This document shows, piece by piece, positions 24,501 to 35,500 of a stretch of 64,000 nucleotides of DNA. The position numbers and the translations under genes were made by a program. The notes below the pieces were generated by a model, which searched no databases, was not told the DNA's origin, and saw nothing but the letters and a program-made list of their open reading frames with translations. Source of the DNA: Nereocystis luetkeana (lineage: Eukaryota > Sar > Phaeophyceae > Laminariales > Laminariaceae); contig JARUPZ010000016.1 of assembly GCA_031213475.1 (NCBI GenBank), positions 7,580,270 through 7,644,269 on the forward strand, given 5' to 3'. How positions within the stretch are numbered: the stretch's first letter is position 1; each line of letters opens with the position of its first letter.

Positions 24501-25106
24501 CGCTTATGTAGGCCCCCAGACTTCGCCGACGCCCCCCTCCTTCGATGCAACGCGAACCACCACTCCTCCACCACTCTGTCCGGAGATGCAAGGACCGTTT
24601 ATTCTGTTCGTTGATAACTAAACGGTCCTTACATTTTCGGATAGAAGGTTTGAATCAAGCTCTTATGACAATGCTTCATTGCTGGCGGAGGCAACATCTA
24701 CCGGTAGTGTTCGTGGTTCATTCGAGTCGTGTCAGAGTTGGATCATAATAAGCAACCAGCAATCCAGGCGAACGCTGAAATCTACGAGTACTGTTTTTTG
24801 TGCCAGGTACCAGGTACCAGGTATATTTCACCAAAACGGAACCCAGCAGTGCACTGCTCACTGCTGTTGATGTGATCAGCGGAGTGTATGAGTGTATATA
24901 CAAAAGCTCTTATATACTGGTTTACAGAGTGCATCTCACAGGTGGCCTTTTCCAAAGGCGAGGAGGTGGGCCGGCTCTGGCCCCTGCCAGAATTCATCGG
25001 GGGTGAAGGATGTCCGCACCAAGAGGGCATTGAGTACACGGAAGGCGACCAGAAGTGACAGTAGCTTGGCCCCCAGGGCGGGCGTGCACCCTTCCTTCGG
25101 CCACAT
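17569..25106 (-). CDS. PIGB: GPI mannosyltransferase III, PIG-B/Gpi10-like (GT22)
   Basis: A multi-pass ER enzyme that transfers the third mannose to the GPI anchor precursor from dolichol-phosphate-mannose (known for the family). Six exons, all GT/AG with matching phase: 25106-24940, 24143-24056, 21114-20713, 20144-19772, 18924-18221, 17905-17569. The start is the ATG at 25106. Family signatures: TPDEFWQ at residues 35-41 (the acidic lumenal-loop motif), LTWEW across junction 1, HSPKLLQG and [38 protein letters not shown] and [21 protein letters not shown], and [13 protein letters not shown] near residue 545. The Gpi10-type C-terminus [10 protein letters not shown] follows. LNFLRFNVL plus MPCHS points to PIG-B rather than ALG9, ALG12 or PIG-Z. 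The predicted protein is about 689 aa, longer than the usual ~550, owing to a Gly-rich loop in exon 3 and a Ser/Gly repeat in exon 5. The frame is broken in exon 5: it needs one base fewer in the C run at 18354-18368. Confidence 0.92.
17970..18176. repeat. Three degenerate ~70-bp tandem units in a PIG-B intron
   Basis: Three units each carry 'ga(c/t)a.tg.c..aggata..at.tttctgg.g(g/a)gt' followed by 'atgccgt' or 'tcacgg'. They lie in the intron between PIG-B exons 5 and 6. Confidence 0.65.
18354..18368. other. 15-nt C run breaking the PIG-B reading frame
   Basis: On the minus strand, exon 5 of PIG-B reads in one frame up to ALALAKMG and continues with [13 protein letters not shown] in another. 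The switch falls in this homopolymer. The exon as given is 704 nt, while the flanking splice phases need 703 (or 706). An intron cannot explain it: a donor-like gtacgg and the next acceptor are only about 30 nt apart. A sequencing or assembly length error, or a real indel allele, is most likely. Confidence 0.85.
18531..18680. repeat. TGC/GCC microsatellite inside PIG-B exon 5
   Basis: Units of (tgc)n with interspersed 'tgccgccac' run for ~150 nt. On the coding (minus) strand they give blocks of Ser separated by Gly-Gly. They lie in a loop between two predicted membrane segments, so length changes by whole units would be tolerated. Confidence 0.9.
20155..20216. repeat. G run and GGGA microsatellite
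   Basis: A run of G followed by (gggagg)n/(ggga)n. On the minus strand it is the pyrimidine tract just upstream of the PIG-B exon 4 acceptor at 20144, so it may itself serve as the splice-site tract. Confidence 0.8.
21115..24055. other. Long PIG-B intron 2
   Basis: A 2.9-kb intron. It contains a 310-codon open frame on the plus strand (22583-23515) that starts from a non-ATG codon and has no motif or conserved composition. I take it as chance. A GC-rich inverted segment near 22616-22665 (gcgggcggcctacgccgcccgc) can form a short hairpin. No other gene was seen. Confidence 0.5.
24572..24648. repeat. Short palindromic element, family 5
   Basis: Arms 'tccggagatgcaaggaccgt' and 'acggtccttacattttcgga' face each other across about 30 nt. 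Related copies lie at 26184-26248 and 50399-50478. Probably a tiny inverted-repeat transposon derivative. Confidence 0.7.
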
Positions 25107-25446
25107 CTTGAGGAGCTCGTAGGAAGTGCGGTGAAACCTTTTGAGAAAGAGTTCGTATATTTCCTACAGGCGTACGCTGGCGGGGACATGACTGCAACCT
25201 GTTCGCGGTTGCGTGTGAGCGCGTGGCAGTGTAGTGTGTGCAGTGTCGCGTGACACGCGGCGTGTTCTGCAGAACTACGTGAATATTTCATCCTGCTCGT
25301 AGCAGCCGTCTCCCGTGCGACAAACGCTCGTACTTGTTTGGCTTAGCGAGTTCGCCTGAGCCCAAGAGTCCGTGTGGGGTTTTGTGCCCTCCTGTAGTCG
25401 CTCCTAGCGTAGCTCTCTTGGTGTCAGGCCAACTGCCAGTTCAAAC
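25107..25446. promoter_or_regulatory. Divergent promoter region
   Basis: A 340-bp gap between the PIG-B start codon (minus) and the start codon of the unknown plus-strand gene at 25447. It must hold both 5' leaders and, by inference, both promoters. I see no clear TATA box. The sequence is GC-mixed without the repeats that fill other spacers. Confidence 0.5.
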
Positions 25447-28400
25447 ATGGTACGCTTGGGGGAAGTGATGCCCACGCAGGCACGGGAATTCCTCTCCAAG
25501 GCGGTAGATGCCAGCGAGGCGGTCGCGGACGAGCTCGCCTCCGCGTTCCGCGTGGAGGTGGACCGGTCGGACGTGTCGGAGGTGGCAGGAATGCTTGCGA
25601 GCAAGATGCGTCGAGAGGCCTTCACGGCAGCCAACGGGGCCAAGTTCGAGAGGGAGCTGAACGAAAAGTACGGGATGCTGAAGGATGTCATCCTCCACCC
25701 AACGGTGCAGGTGCGTTGTGCGGTCTGCGTGGGGTATTTGGTAGCGGTGGAAGCGCGCGGCGTGCTGTCCAGTCTCCCCCGTCTACGTTCATGGGGTCTG
25801 CTCTGTATTGTCTTCTGGTATGGTATGTGCTGCTGGACGTACCAGGTACTGGTATCACATAATAGTAGCAGGTGTCATCCATCATGCGTTCGGCCTCGCC
25901 CTGTCAAGAACTGACGTCTCGTACATCTTGACTCACAAGCATGGGGTCGGTGAGAGTGTGAAAGCAAATTCAACCTGGTTGAGGGGTGGGGTCTGGCATG
26001 ATGTATGGGTTTGCCTGTTGCCTGGTGTTGCTGTATACCGTGCAGGGTTGCACGTACGCGTTTGTGTGACGCGGTGGATCGATCTACGTCCCGCAGGTCT
26101 ACAGCAGCAGCAATACTCCCAGCTGCTGTAGCACACCTTTTATGCGACTACTCGTACGAACGTGCCCGGTACATTCCAATCTGTCCGGAAATGAAAGGAC
26201 CGTTTTGCCCTTTATATTAATGTACAAATGGTCCTTAAATATCCGGACAAATTGGTGTCATTATCATGAGTATCAAGGACAAGGAGTCGAACGGCAGTAC
26301 ATGCAGACGTCGTCGACAACAAGGGCTTGGGGTGCGGGTGCGCACGTCGCTGGTTGCACACAGGTCTCCGCACCTAGAAACTACAGCAGCAGTAGTACTC
26401 AGGACTATTCGTATATACCAGGTACGAGCAGCATCCAGACAGTGGGTAGGCACAATTCGATGCGAGTCGACGAGGGAAGAAAAGGCTGAAATCTTCTCGC
26501 GATAAAAATGAAGGCACGTACCGTAGCGGGAAGGGGGGAGAAGAGCCTGCTACGATGTGACCCCGGATCTGAGTTACGAGTTGGAAGGAGAGAGAGAAGA
26601 AGATGTGCGAAGATAATGAATGGGATGAGAAAAAAAAAAAAAAGAAAAAAAAAAAAGAAGACAAACAGCAGCATGTATATTTTACCTTGACTCGCCAATA
26701 TGCATGTGATATTAACCCTTTTAGAACCGCAGTCCCGTTCTGGGGACAATCCAGTCAAATTTCAAGTAGTTTTGTCCCTAAACGGGACTGCGGTTCTAAA
26801 GGGGTTAACAGGTACTGTTTGTAGTGCCAGGTACAGCAGCAGTATTAATAGTAGCGCCAAGCACGTGGTGGCTTGCAACAAGCAGCACACGTCTTACAAC
26901 AGCACTAGTACAGTCAGTGGAAGGTGTCGTGCCGCTTTAGGTAATCCTTCTTCGAAGCTGCGTGGTTAGACCACACGCCTCGGATCCAGGTCGTTGCTCT
27001 CCCCCTCTTGTCATCGCAAGTGTCATATTAATATATCGTCACACCAGACTATAGATACCGGTGGCAAGACACACGTGTCACCAAACGTCAAGCAAGTTGA
27101 CACCTCTCGTCATGCCATTCGTCACCTCAGGGCGTGTCCTAACTCCCCTCCGCGAGCACAGGAACGGAAGGAATGGAATATTATGTGCTTGGTTATCTGC
27201 TGCTGATTCGTTCTGAGCCATTTTCAAAGTGAATAGATCCCAAGCGTTCCTACGTAGCCTGTCCGTACTTTTGTAAAGAGGGGGCGGAAGCGAAAAAACA
27301 GTGATCCCTCTTCCGGAGGGCCGAACGGCCCAGTTGGAGCAATATTTACGGCAGTTGATTGGTGCTGGAAGTGTTGCAACATTTGCTGGGAGGCCCACGA
27401 GGGTATGGGGGAAAACGGACATGAGAGCACGCGATGGAGCACATGTAGACATCACAGGTCTCGCCTGCTGTAGGAGCCACGCGATGTGACCATGGCCTGA
27501 TCAGGAGGCCCGCGAGGGGAAAAAATAAATAGGTGGCGATCGAGGCTGTGGCAATACTATTTCTAGCAAATGCGCTGAACCGATGTTCACCGAAGCTCCA
27601 GGAGTCCTCGTCGAGTCGCCACGCCGATATCATACCGTTCTAGATTTTGTCGGGGGGATGCCACTTGGACGGCTAGCTCTGCCTTGTCTGAGGCATGTCA
27701 GGCACTCTATTTGCGTGTGAAGCTATCTTCTGTGCCAGGAGCATTCGCTGCCCCCGTGACGGTGCCCCTGTCCTACAGTAGAGTCCACTTTGCTCGGTCC
27801 CGCGACAATTTTCTTTCTGTTCGGTTTGTTCCGGGGTCGGTTGCCTGGAATCTCGATCGGACACATAGCTAGAGACAACATGGAATGGAACGAACGATCA
27901 CGAATAATCTCGTCCCACTATAGTCGGTCAGATCGGTCGAATGAAGTCTGGACACGCCCTCTGCCGATGAAATTCCCCGACCTGAGCGCCCGCGTGGAAC
28001 GGCACCATCTCGCGATATCGGTGGGGTATTTTTCCCCCGCGGAAGCAGAATCCTTACGTATTAGAGCGCTACTACCATACCAGGTATGTAAGTACCAGGT
28101 ACAATTCAATATTTCCTAGGTAGTACAGTTGTACCTGGTTGTGCTGCGCAGTATATACGACTATCATGTTTTACCTGTGTTTATATTTCGCAAAGGCTAT
28201 TGAATTAATGAGATCGTGTTGCGCCGTTGGGTTTGGTTCTGGCGCGTTCGCCGCTCCCCCGGTGCGTGCACGCCTGCTTCCTCACCGCACCAACGCCATC
28301 CTTACCACATGACCACCCTCGTCACACAAAACGCCATCCTAATCCTACCAACGCCTGTGTGTGCGTGGGCGCTGCTGAACCGTGCGTCGCTGCTCTCCCG

Positions 28401-28589
28401 CCCTGACGTCTCCCTCCAAACGGCGGCCGGCAAACCTTCAAAACGTGCGGTGCGGCCTGGGCGTTTGCTTCTTGCTCCGCAGTGGCTGCTGGGACTGTGC
28501 GCTCAACTGTGGCGCAGCTTTCACCTCTTCGGGAACCCCCCTCTGGGGACGACGGCCGGAGTTGTCGTCGGGCTGATGATATACCGCAG
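25447..28589 (+). CDS. Unknown gene, two exons recognised (3' end not found)
   Basis: Exon 1 (25447-25710, 88 codons, phase 0) starts with ATG and ends at a gtgcgt donor. It encodes a soluble, Ala/Glu-rich helical segment with QAREFLSKAVDASEAVADEL and FERELNEKYGM. A second exon with a good acceptor (28483-28589) joins in frame. It begins WLLGLCAQLW, has LFGNPPLGTT and a probable membrane helix, AGVVVGLMIY, and ends in phase 2 at a gtcaga donor. The join HPTVQ-WLLG is an inference from phase and composition only. Later exons should lie between 28.6 and 29.5 kb; one candidate acceptor is near 29290, but no continuation was convincing. I do not recognise the family. Confidence 0.4.
26184..26248. 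repeat. Short palindromic element, family 5
   Basis: Arms 'tccggaaatgaaaggaccgt' and 'tggtccttaaatatccgga' flank a central 'tttatattaatg'. Same family as 24572-24648. Confidence 0.7.
26712..26808. repeat. Foldback element, family 1
   Basis: Terminal arms 'ttaacccttttagaaccgca' and 'tgcggttctaaaggggttaa' form a near-perfect ~42-bp inverted repeat around 'caatccagtcaaatttcaag'. The element is non-coding and lies in the intron of the unknown plus-strand gene. Confidence 0.85.
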
Positions 28590-28894
28590 GTCAGAGGGAG
28601 CGGCGCAAAACATGTTGCCTGGGTCAAGCGTCGTACATATGATATCAGACACCACTCTGTACCGAAATGTAAGCATCCCAACATTTTAACATTTCATCCA
28701 AACGTATCGTATATTTTGGGACATTGTGGTATACTGCAGCAGGTAACTCGGAGTGCGTTAATAATTACATCCAAACATATGAATATTTCATCCAAACGTA
28801 TCGTATATTTGGTATACAGCAGCATGTAACTCGGAGTGCGTGGCGGCGGTGGCGGCGGTGGTGGCAGTCAGACACCACTCTTTTCCGTAAATAT

Positions 28895-29001
28895 ATTACG
28901 GGGGGCCATAGTTAACAGGACCAAATATTGTTAGTAAAAATGGTTACACATATAGGTTTTTATGTGTACCATAGGTCCTGTTAACTATGGTCCTCCGTAA
29001 T
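28895..29001. repeat. Inverted-repeat element, family 2 (~107 bp)
   Basis: Ends 'attacggggggccatagtta' and 'taactatggtcctccgtaat' are inverted repeats of about 30 bp. The interior carries 'aatattgttagtaaaaatgg' and 'tataggtttttatgtgtacc'. Copies of the same structure occur at 33186, 34069, 36029, 41313, 44345, 48228 and 57970. Confidence 0.85.
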
Positions 29002-29514
29002 AGTAGCCTGTACCTAAATATGTAGACCATTTTTATAATAGTGTTTATTCTAAACGATCCCTACATTTTGGGTCATGATGGTTTTCTGGTAGTAGGAGGC
29101 CGGTCTTTTTTGGGCGCGTCAAGGCCTCTTTTTACATTGTTATACTAGTTTCAGTGTGGGGGAGCGGTCGGTCAAGCGGTCAAAACCGCGATCTCCTATC
29201 ATAGCATCCTTGTCAGCGTTTTGTTTCGCCGAGAGAGTTATTTCGTTTGTGTTGTGTTTGTTTGCATGTTGTGTCTGTGTTTTTTTTTCGCAAGAGGTGG
29301 CGGAGTTTGCCAAGAGGTCTTCGGCGGCCGCCGTAGAGGGTGCCCTGTACTGTTGTAGTGACTTCCGCAGGCGTTTTCGGCGCGTCGCTTCCCATGTAAC
29401 GTTCACTCCCACCCCGCACCACCGCTTCCTCCGCCTTCTCCGCCGCCGCCACCGCCGCCGCCGCTGCCGCTACCTCCATCGCCTTCGCGACCCAGGAAAA
29501 TCGGGTTTGTCAAC

Positions 29515-32500
29515 ATGTCGCTTGCGGCCGGTGTGCTGTCGGGGCTTAACCCGGTCGTCGTCGTCGGTGTGGTATTGATGTGGAAGCTGTGGACTAGCAG
29601 CAAATTCCTTCCCAGGGGCTGCAGGGTCAACCCGGAGGTGGGTGACCGAGCTTGTGCCGAGAACTGTGCAAAGCCGGGATGGAGGTGTTGCTTTATGTCA
29701 TATGTATATATATATAAATATTTTTTTTGGTGCTTTTTATCTATAGAGGTGGCATTGCAAGGGTGTGTTTTGGTAGGGTATGTATACTCTGGGGGTACCC
29801 GGATGTCTACCGGAGTGCGACCACAACCAGATTGGGTATCTGGGTACCCCAGAGTATGTGCCCTGCTATGTAGGGTATATACTCTGTGGGTACCAGGCTA
29901 CCTACCCGAGTGTGACCAAAACAACCAGGTTCGGTACCCGGGTACCCCAGCGTATGTGCCCTACTAAGTAAAACCTTTCACATCTCGGACAGATAGATCA
30001 TGATATATCTGATATATCTACAGTAGATCATCTAGTTCTTCAGCTGGCCATTGTGCGAGGTTGTGGAGGATCTGCATAGTACAGATCCAACCCACAGGAT
30101 ACATGCGCTAGATCATGCGAAAAAAATTGTACGGCTGCCACGCGGCAACATGAGCTGTAGATGGTTCAGATAAGAGGTCCATCTGTCCGCCTTGAAATAC
30201 GTACAGCATCAAGTGGGGATCGATGATTTGCCCCGGAGTGTGCTCCTTTTTAAGCATTCCGCCCGGTAGCTTGTACTCGTACGGCTTTCTTTTGTGTTTT
30301 ATTTCGCGAGGGAGGTCCAGGTGACGGTGACGGTCGCGCGAGAGGGCTCGTCCGAATCTCTCAGCTCTTCTGGCGGTGTTACGTGCATGACGGGGGGGGG
30401 GGGGGGGGGGGGGGGGAGGTCCAGGTGAAGTGCAGGCGTGCGGGGCGTGGGATAGTGCGTGGGTGTGGTCGGCTTGTTGCCTCTGTGGCAGAAGAGCTGA
30501 TGTGCAGTTTGAAGGCCGTTTTTTCACAGGGTCAAGAGGTTGTGGGAGTTCGCTCTATGGCTTTGAAGACATGTTGCCCCCCCCCCCCCCCCTCCCCCCC
30601 CCCGTCATGATACTGCAGTAGTGCTGAACGTTGATCCCGCCTTGGTGTTTTGTTTTTGGCCGGTCCTGGGTCTCCTTGTGTCTCGTCGTTGCTGTTGTTG
30701 TTGTTGTTGGTCTTGTTGTTGCTGCTGTTGATGTTGTTGTTGTTGTTGTTGTTGTAGTTGGGGCCACTGTCATTGTTGTTGATGCTGTTGTTGCTGTCGA
30801 TTGCTGCTACTATTGCTATCGCTGTCGCTGGTTAATTGATGTTGCTGTTGTTGTCGTTGCTGTTATTGTTGTTGTTGCTGTTGTTGTTGTTGTTGTTTTA
30901 TTTCATTGCTACAGCACGGCCCGCCGGAGGATCTCGGCGAGGACAAGCTCTCCGACGACTTCACCCCGGCCAAGGTATCGCTGGCCGAAGGCGAGGAGTA
31001 CGACGACGTGGTCGTGGGGTCCGACCTCGGAGGTGCGGTGCTTCTGCGGTACACACTACCCGCGGTTGGCTACAGCAGTGGTGCTTGCTCTGCGAGGTTC
31101 GCCTCGACCGGCGCGCTGCAATGCTGGCTTGTTGCTGTAGCCAGCCTCCGTCACTGCTGCTGTTGATCTTGGTGGCCGTGTTGGTGTTTCGGTGTTGGTG
31201 TCTTTTGTCGACGCGGGGGGTGGCATTTGGCTGTTGCTGACTGCTGCAATTTTTCGGTGGTGTTTTTGCGTTACTGCAAGTGGTGTCGCTGTTATTCTTG
31301 ATTATGATGGGGCATCTATGGTGTTGCGATGACGCCATACAGTTTAGTGGGGGGTAACCCGAGTGAACCCTTTCAGAACCGCAGTCCCGTTTCGGACACA
31401 AACTGCAAGGAATCTGGAGTGGTCTGTTCCGAAAACGGGACTGCGGTTCTAAAGGGGTTAAGAACACCCCAAGACAATGAATTTCGGGGCTGAAAAGCGG
31501 TAAAAAAATCGGCACGTCCTGCCCACACTAAAAGCGTGGTATTTCCCACTACAGATTTGAGCAACGTTTAGTTAATTAAGCGCGCTTGTTTTGGCCTGCC
31601 ACGGGATGCCCTTCTCTCTGGGTACCCGCTGCTGTAGTCGTACAATCGCCGCTTTTGTTATGTTGGCGCTGCGCTTGCCGGAGCGTGCAGGGGGGTTGCC
31701 TTCGCAAGGGCTTTGTTACGGGTACGAGGGTGTAATCAGGCGACTATTAATAAAAAGGGGTCCCTTTTTTATTTGGCGCCGTTAAAAGTAGATGAACTCG
31801 TATTCGGCCGTAAATATTGCTGCGTTCTCGTACCCGGTACGTTGGCGTTTCACTTGCTTTCTCCTCGGTTCGTTTGCGATTGTTTGTGTTTTGTTCTCTG
31901 TCTCACGGCAGTCTCTGACCAAAAAAAATATATGTATCTCTCTAGGATAGAGAATCAGGACGGGCACTGGGTGTACTGATGTAGATGGGTAGAAATAACG
32001 GTTCGATGTGAAGATAACACAAACACTATTACATCAATATCACACACCACGCGTGTATATCGCGCCCATTTTTGTGGTTAATGTATAGTACTACCGTACA
32101 ACTATTCATACTTTGTAACAGGAAGTATATTTTAGGCTGCGTTTGCCAATTTTTTAGAATGGGTGCGTTCTACGCTGACCTCGGTACGAAACGAATCCCG
32201 AAATTCGTATTATTCTGTGGAAGCTCAGCCTGCCTTGCTTAATTATCGTTTTCTTACTCATTTTTCCTGCGCTGCGCAGGCTTGTTCTGCGCTGCTCTTC
32301 TTTCCCGCTGTGGGCGGAGGGTGCTGGTGCTGGAGCAGGGCCCCCTCGTCGGTGCCGGAGCGGTGGTGAGGGCTCCCGAAGGGGCCGGTGACTGGGAGTT
32401 CGAGACCGGAGTGCAGTGTCTAGGGGGGGGAGGGAAGCTGGGCCGTTTCGTCAAGCGGCTGCAGCTGGCCTGTTTGCCGAACAGCGGTGAGCCGACAGTT

Positions 32501-35500
32501 CTGTGGGTTGGCTGCGGGCCGTCTGTGTTCGTTTGGAGTAGGTGGTGGTGGTGGTGGTTGACCCGGTTGTTTGCGCTGACTGTGGTCGGTGCGCAGGTGT
32601 TCGGTTCTGTGTTCTGTGGGGGGGCGCGGTAGGGTGTGGTGGTGGTGCTGGTCTTGGGTGTTGGTGGTGATTATGGTGATTGGTAGCGGGGATGGTGGTT
32701 GGTGATGGTGATGGTATCATACCGACTCGACTTTTTGTATGTTGTATTTTTGTCCTCTCCGTGTAGTCTGTCGCGTTCTCGTATTTTTTTTTCACTAATG
32801 TGTCATGTCTCATGGGTGGACTGGTATAGAATTTAACACGTCCCTGTTCATTCGCGTGTGCATAGAGTGGCGTTTTTCTTTCCGTTCGTGTGTAAGTTGG
32901 CGTTTTTCCGTCCAAGGACGGCGGTATACTGCTCTTGGCCAAGATTCGACCAAATGGTCGATAGATAGTTCATGGCCAAAGTCCTCAGTACATCTTCCTT
33001 GCGAGAAAAATACCAGACGCTCGGGGTTAGGGTTGGAGTTGGGGTTAGTGCTACCATTCAAGTCTATTTCAACCATTTTTTGTCGGAGCTGGGCCAAAGC
33101 CCTGTTATACAGGCCTCGATACCTGGGTGCGGTGTCTCGTGTGTTTGGTTGGCAACCATAGCCTCCCTCGGACAGGTGGTGATCTATTACGGGGGACCAT
33201 ACGTAGTTAATAGGACCTGTCGTATACATAAAAACCTGTATACTTGACCATTTCTACTAACAATATTTGGTCCTATTAACTGTGGTCCCCCGTAATAGAT
33301 GATCTGGATGATGTAGTTCATCACCTGCCGTTGTGAGGGGTTGTGCAGGGATCTGCTTAGTACTGATCCAACCCAGAAAACATGCCTACAAACAGTAGAT
33401 CTTGCAGGTTATACGCCCCCCCCCCCCTCGGCAGCATGAGCTAGATCATACACATCGGGAATGGAATTGCCTCGGGAGATGTGCGAGTACAGCAGTAGAG
33501 AGATCAGGTAGAAATCGATGTATCTGTCGGAGGTGTGCTTATCACTATGGCCATACGACTACGGCCATGCATGAGATCGAGTACATCTTTCCTATCGAGT
33601 ACACCCCCCCCCCCCCCCCCCCTCCCGGCAACATGAGCTAGATCATGCACATCGGGAATGGAATTGCCTTGGGAGATGTACGAGTACAGCAGTAGATAGA
33701 TCATTAGGTGGAAATCGATGTACCTGTCGGAGGTGTGCTTATCACTCTTTCCCTAAAATATATCAGTAAGGACAGTTTGAATTAAATATTCGTGCACCGT
33801 ATGAAGTGCCCTAACATTAAGGGACGAAAGAATGGTACCACTTATTCGAGAAAATGGCCGGCACACACCTGTGTACAGGTACAGATACGACACAAAGAGA
33901 CTAAATGGGTAGTGTTGGCCCAATGGTTGGTTGGGTCTGGTTAGCTCAGGGTAAGGGTTGGGGTTTGCTCTATTTCGTCTCGTGCACAGCGTTGACCGGA
34001 GCTTGTAGGTACTCCATGGACCGCTCTATGCCCCATGATGAAGAGAAGGGCGGCTCTCACCGTGCACTACTACGGGGGACCATAGTAAATACGACCCAAT
34101 ATTGTTGGTAGAAGTAGGGAAATATATAAGTTTTCGTGTGTATCTTAGGCCCTATTCAATATGGTCCCCCGTAATAGTGTCAACCAAAGGTACTACCGCG
34201 TTTTTGACCCCCCGACTGACCTCTACTAAAAAAAAATAGGACAACTAGACCTTAAGAATGCCTCGAGAAGATAGGCCTCCCATGTTGCACTCTTGCCAGT
34301 AAATATAGTAACCGTTTTAGTATACATACTTGTACCCGAGCGGTTCTTACGTTTACAGGCAGAGTGGTACCCGGTAGAGTCTCTGCAACAAAAGCTTCGT
34401 AGCGCGAAAAAATTCCACCGCGTTTTCTAGGCGATCGTTCTGCCGTTTCGTTTCTCCCCTTCTTTTTCTTTGCGCGGATTGAGCACGCCTCCTTGTGCCC
34501 AAAGATGTTTCAATACAGGACAGGTTATTTTGGGTGCGCCAAGGGCCTCTTTTGGCCTTTATATACTAGTTCTAGTGCAGGGCAGCGGTCAGTCAGAGGT
34601 TCAAACCGCGGTCCTCCTACAGTACAATAGCATCTTTGATATTCGCTTGGTGCCAACATCTGGCGCCCCATTCCACTCCCCCTCTCCTCCCCGGCGGCAT
34701 TGTAGGGGTGCAAGGGTCTATACGGTCTTACGACTACGGCCATGCGTGACATGAGTACACCCTCCCCCATTCCCCCCCTCCTCTCTCGCCGCCGCTGTCA
34801 CCGACACAATCATGCCTTTTGTTTCCAGAGAGCATCCAGTGGGGGCAGGTGGGCAAGCTGGAGTCGGAGCTTAGCGTGCACGACATGGTTTCCATCGGCG
34901 GCCGGCAGCAGACGGTCCTCTTCCCTGCCGAGCAGGAGAAGCTCTTGGAGTCGCTCATGACGCAGGTAGCCCCCCCCGGTGGCGCTCAGAGGGAAGCAAG
35001 GGTCATCTGTTTTTCGATGATATGTCTAGCGGTGGGGGTTGCGAGCGTGTTGGTGATGTCGGTGTTGGTGGTGGTGTTAATGGTGTTGGTCGTGGTGGTG
35101 GCGGTGGGCTGTCCTGGCTATAGCCGACCAAGTGCTCCCCCCCCTTTTTGTCGGTTACATTGACGCTACAGTTGCGGAGCTGTAATCCACGTGTCGCTTC
35201 TACGGTTATAGCCCCCTTATATGCCCTCTCTCTTCTCCTCCCTTCCGCCTTCTTCATCCCTCCCCCCCCAAGTGAAAAACTAAGCGCACATACGGTCAAA
35301 ACCCCTCTTCCCCCCCCCCCCCCCCTCTCTCCCTCCCGTGCGCCCCGTTCACCCCTCCTCTCCCCTCCCCCCCCAAAAACAAAATCGCGCGAAAAAAAAA
35401 AGTTCCCCGAGAGAAGAACGTTCTTCAAAGCGTTCTTCGCGCAGGCGGAGAAAGAGATGACCAGCTCCCTGATGTATTACCTTAGCAAGCTTTTCCCCGC

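Noticed and set aside
30631-31140. Long plus-strand frame rich in Val
   Set aside because: It is produced by the TTG microsatellite. The real coding exon (30915-31032) uses another frame.
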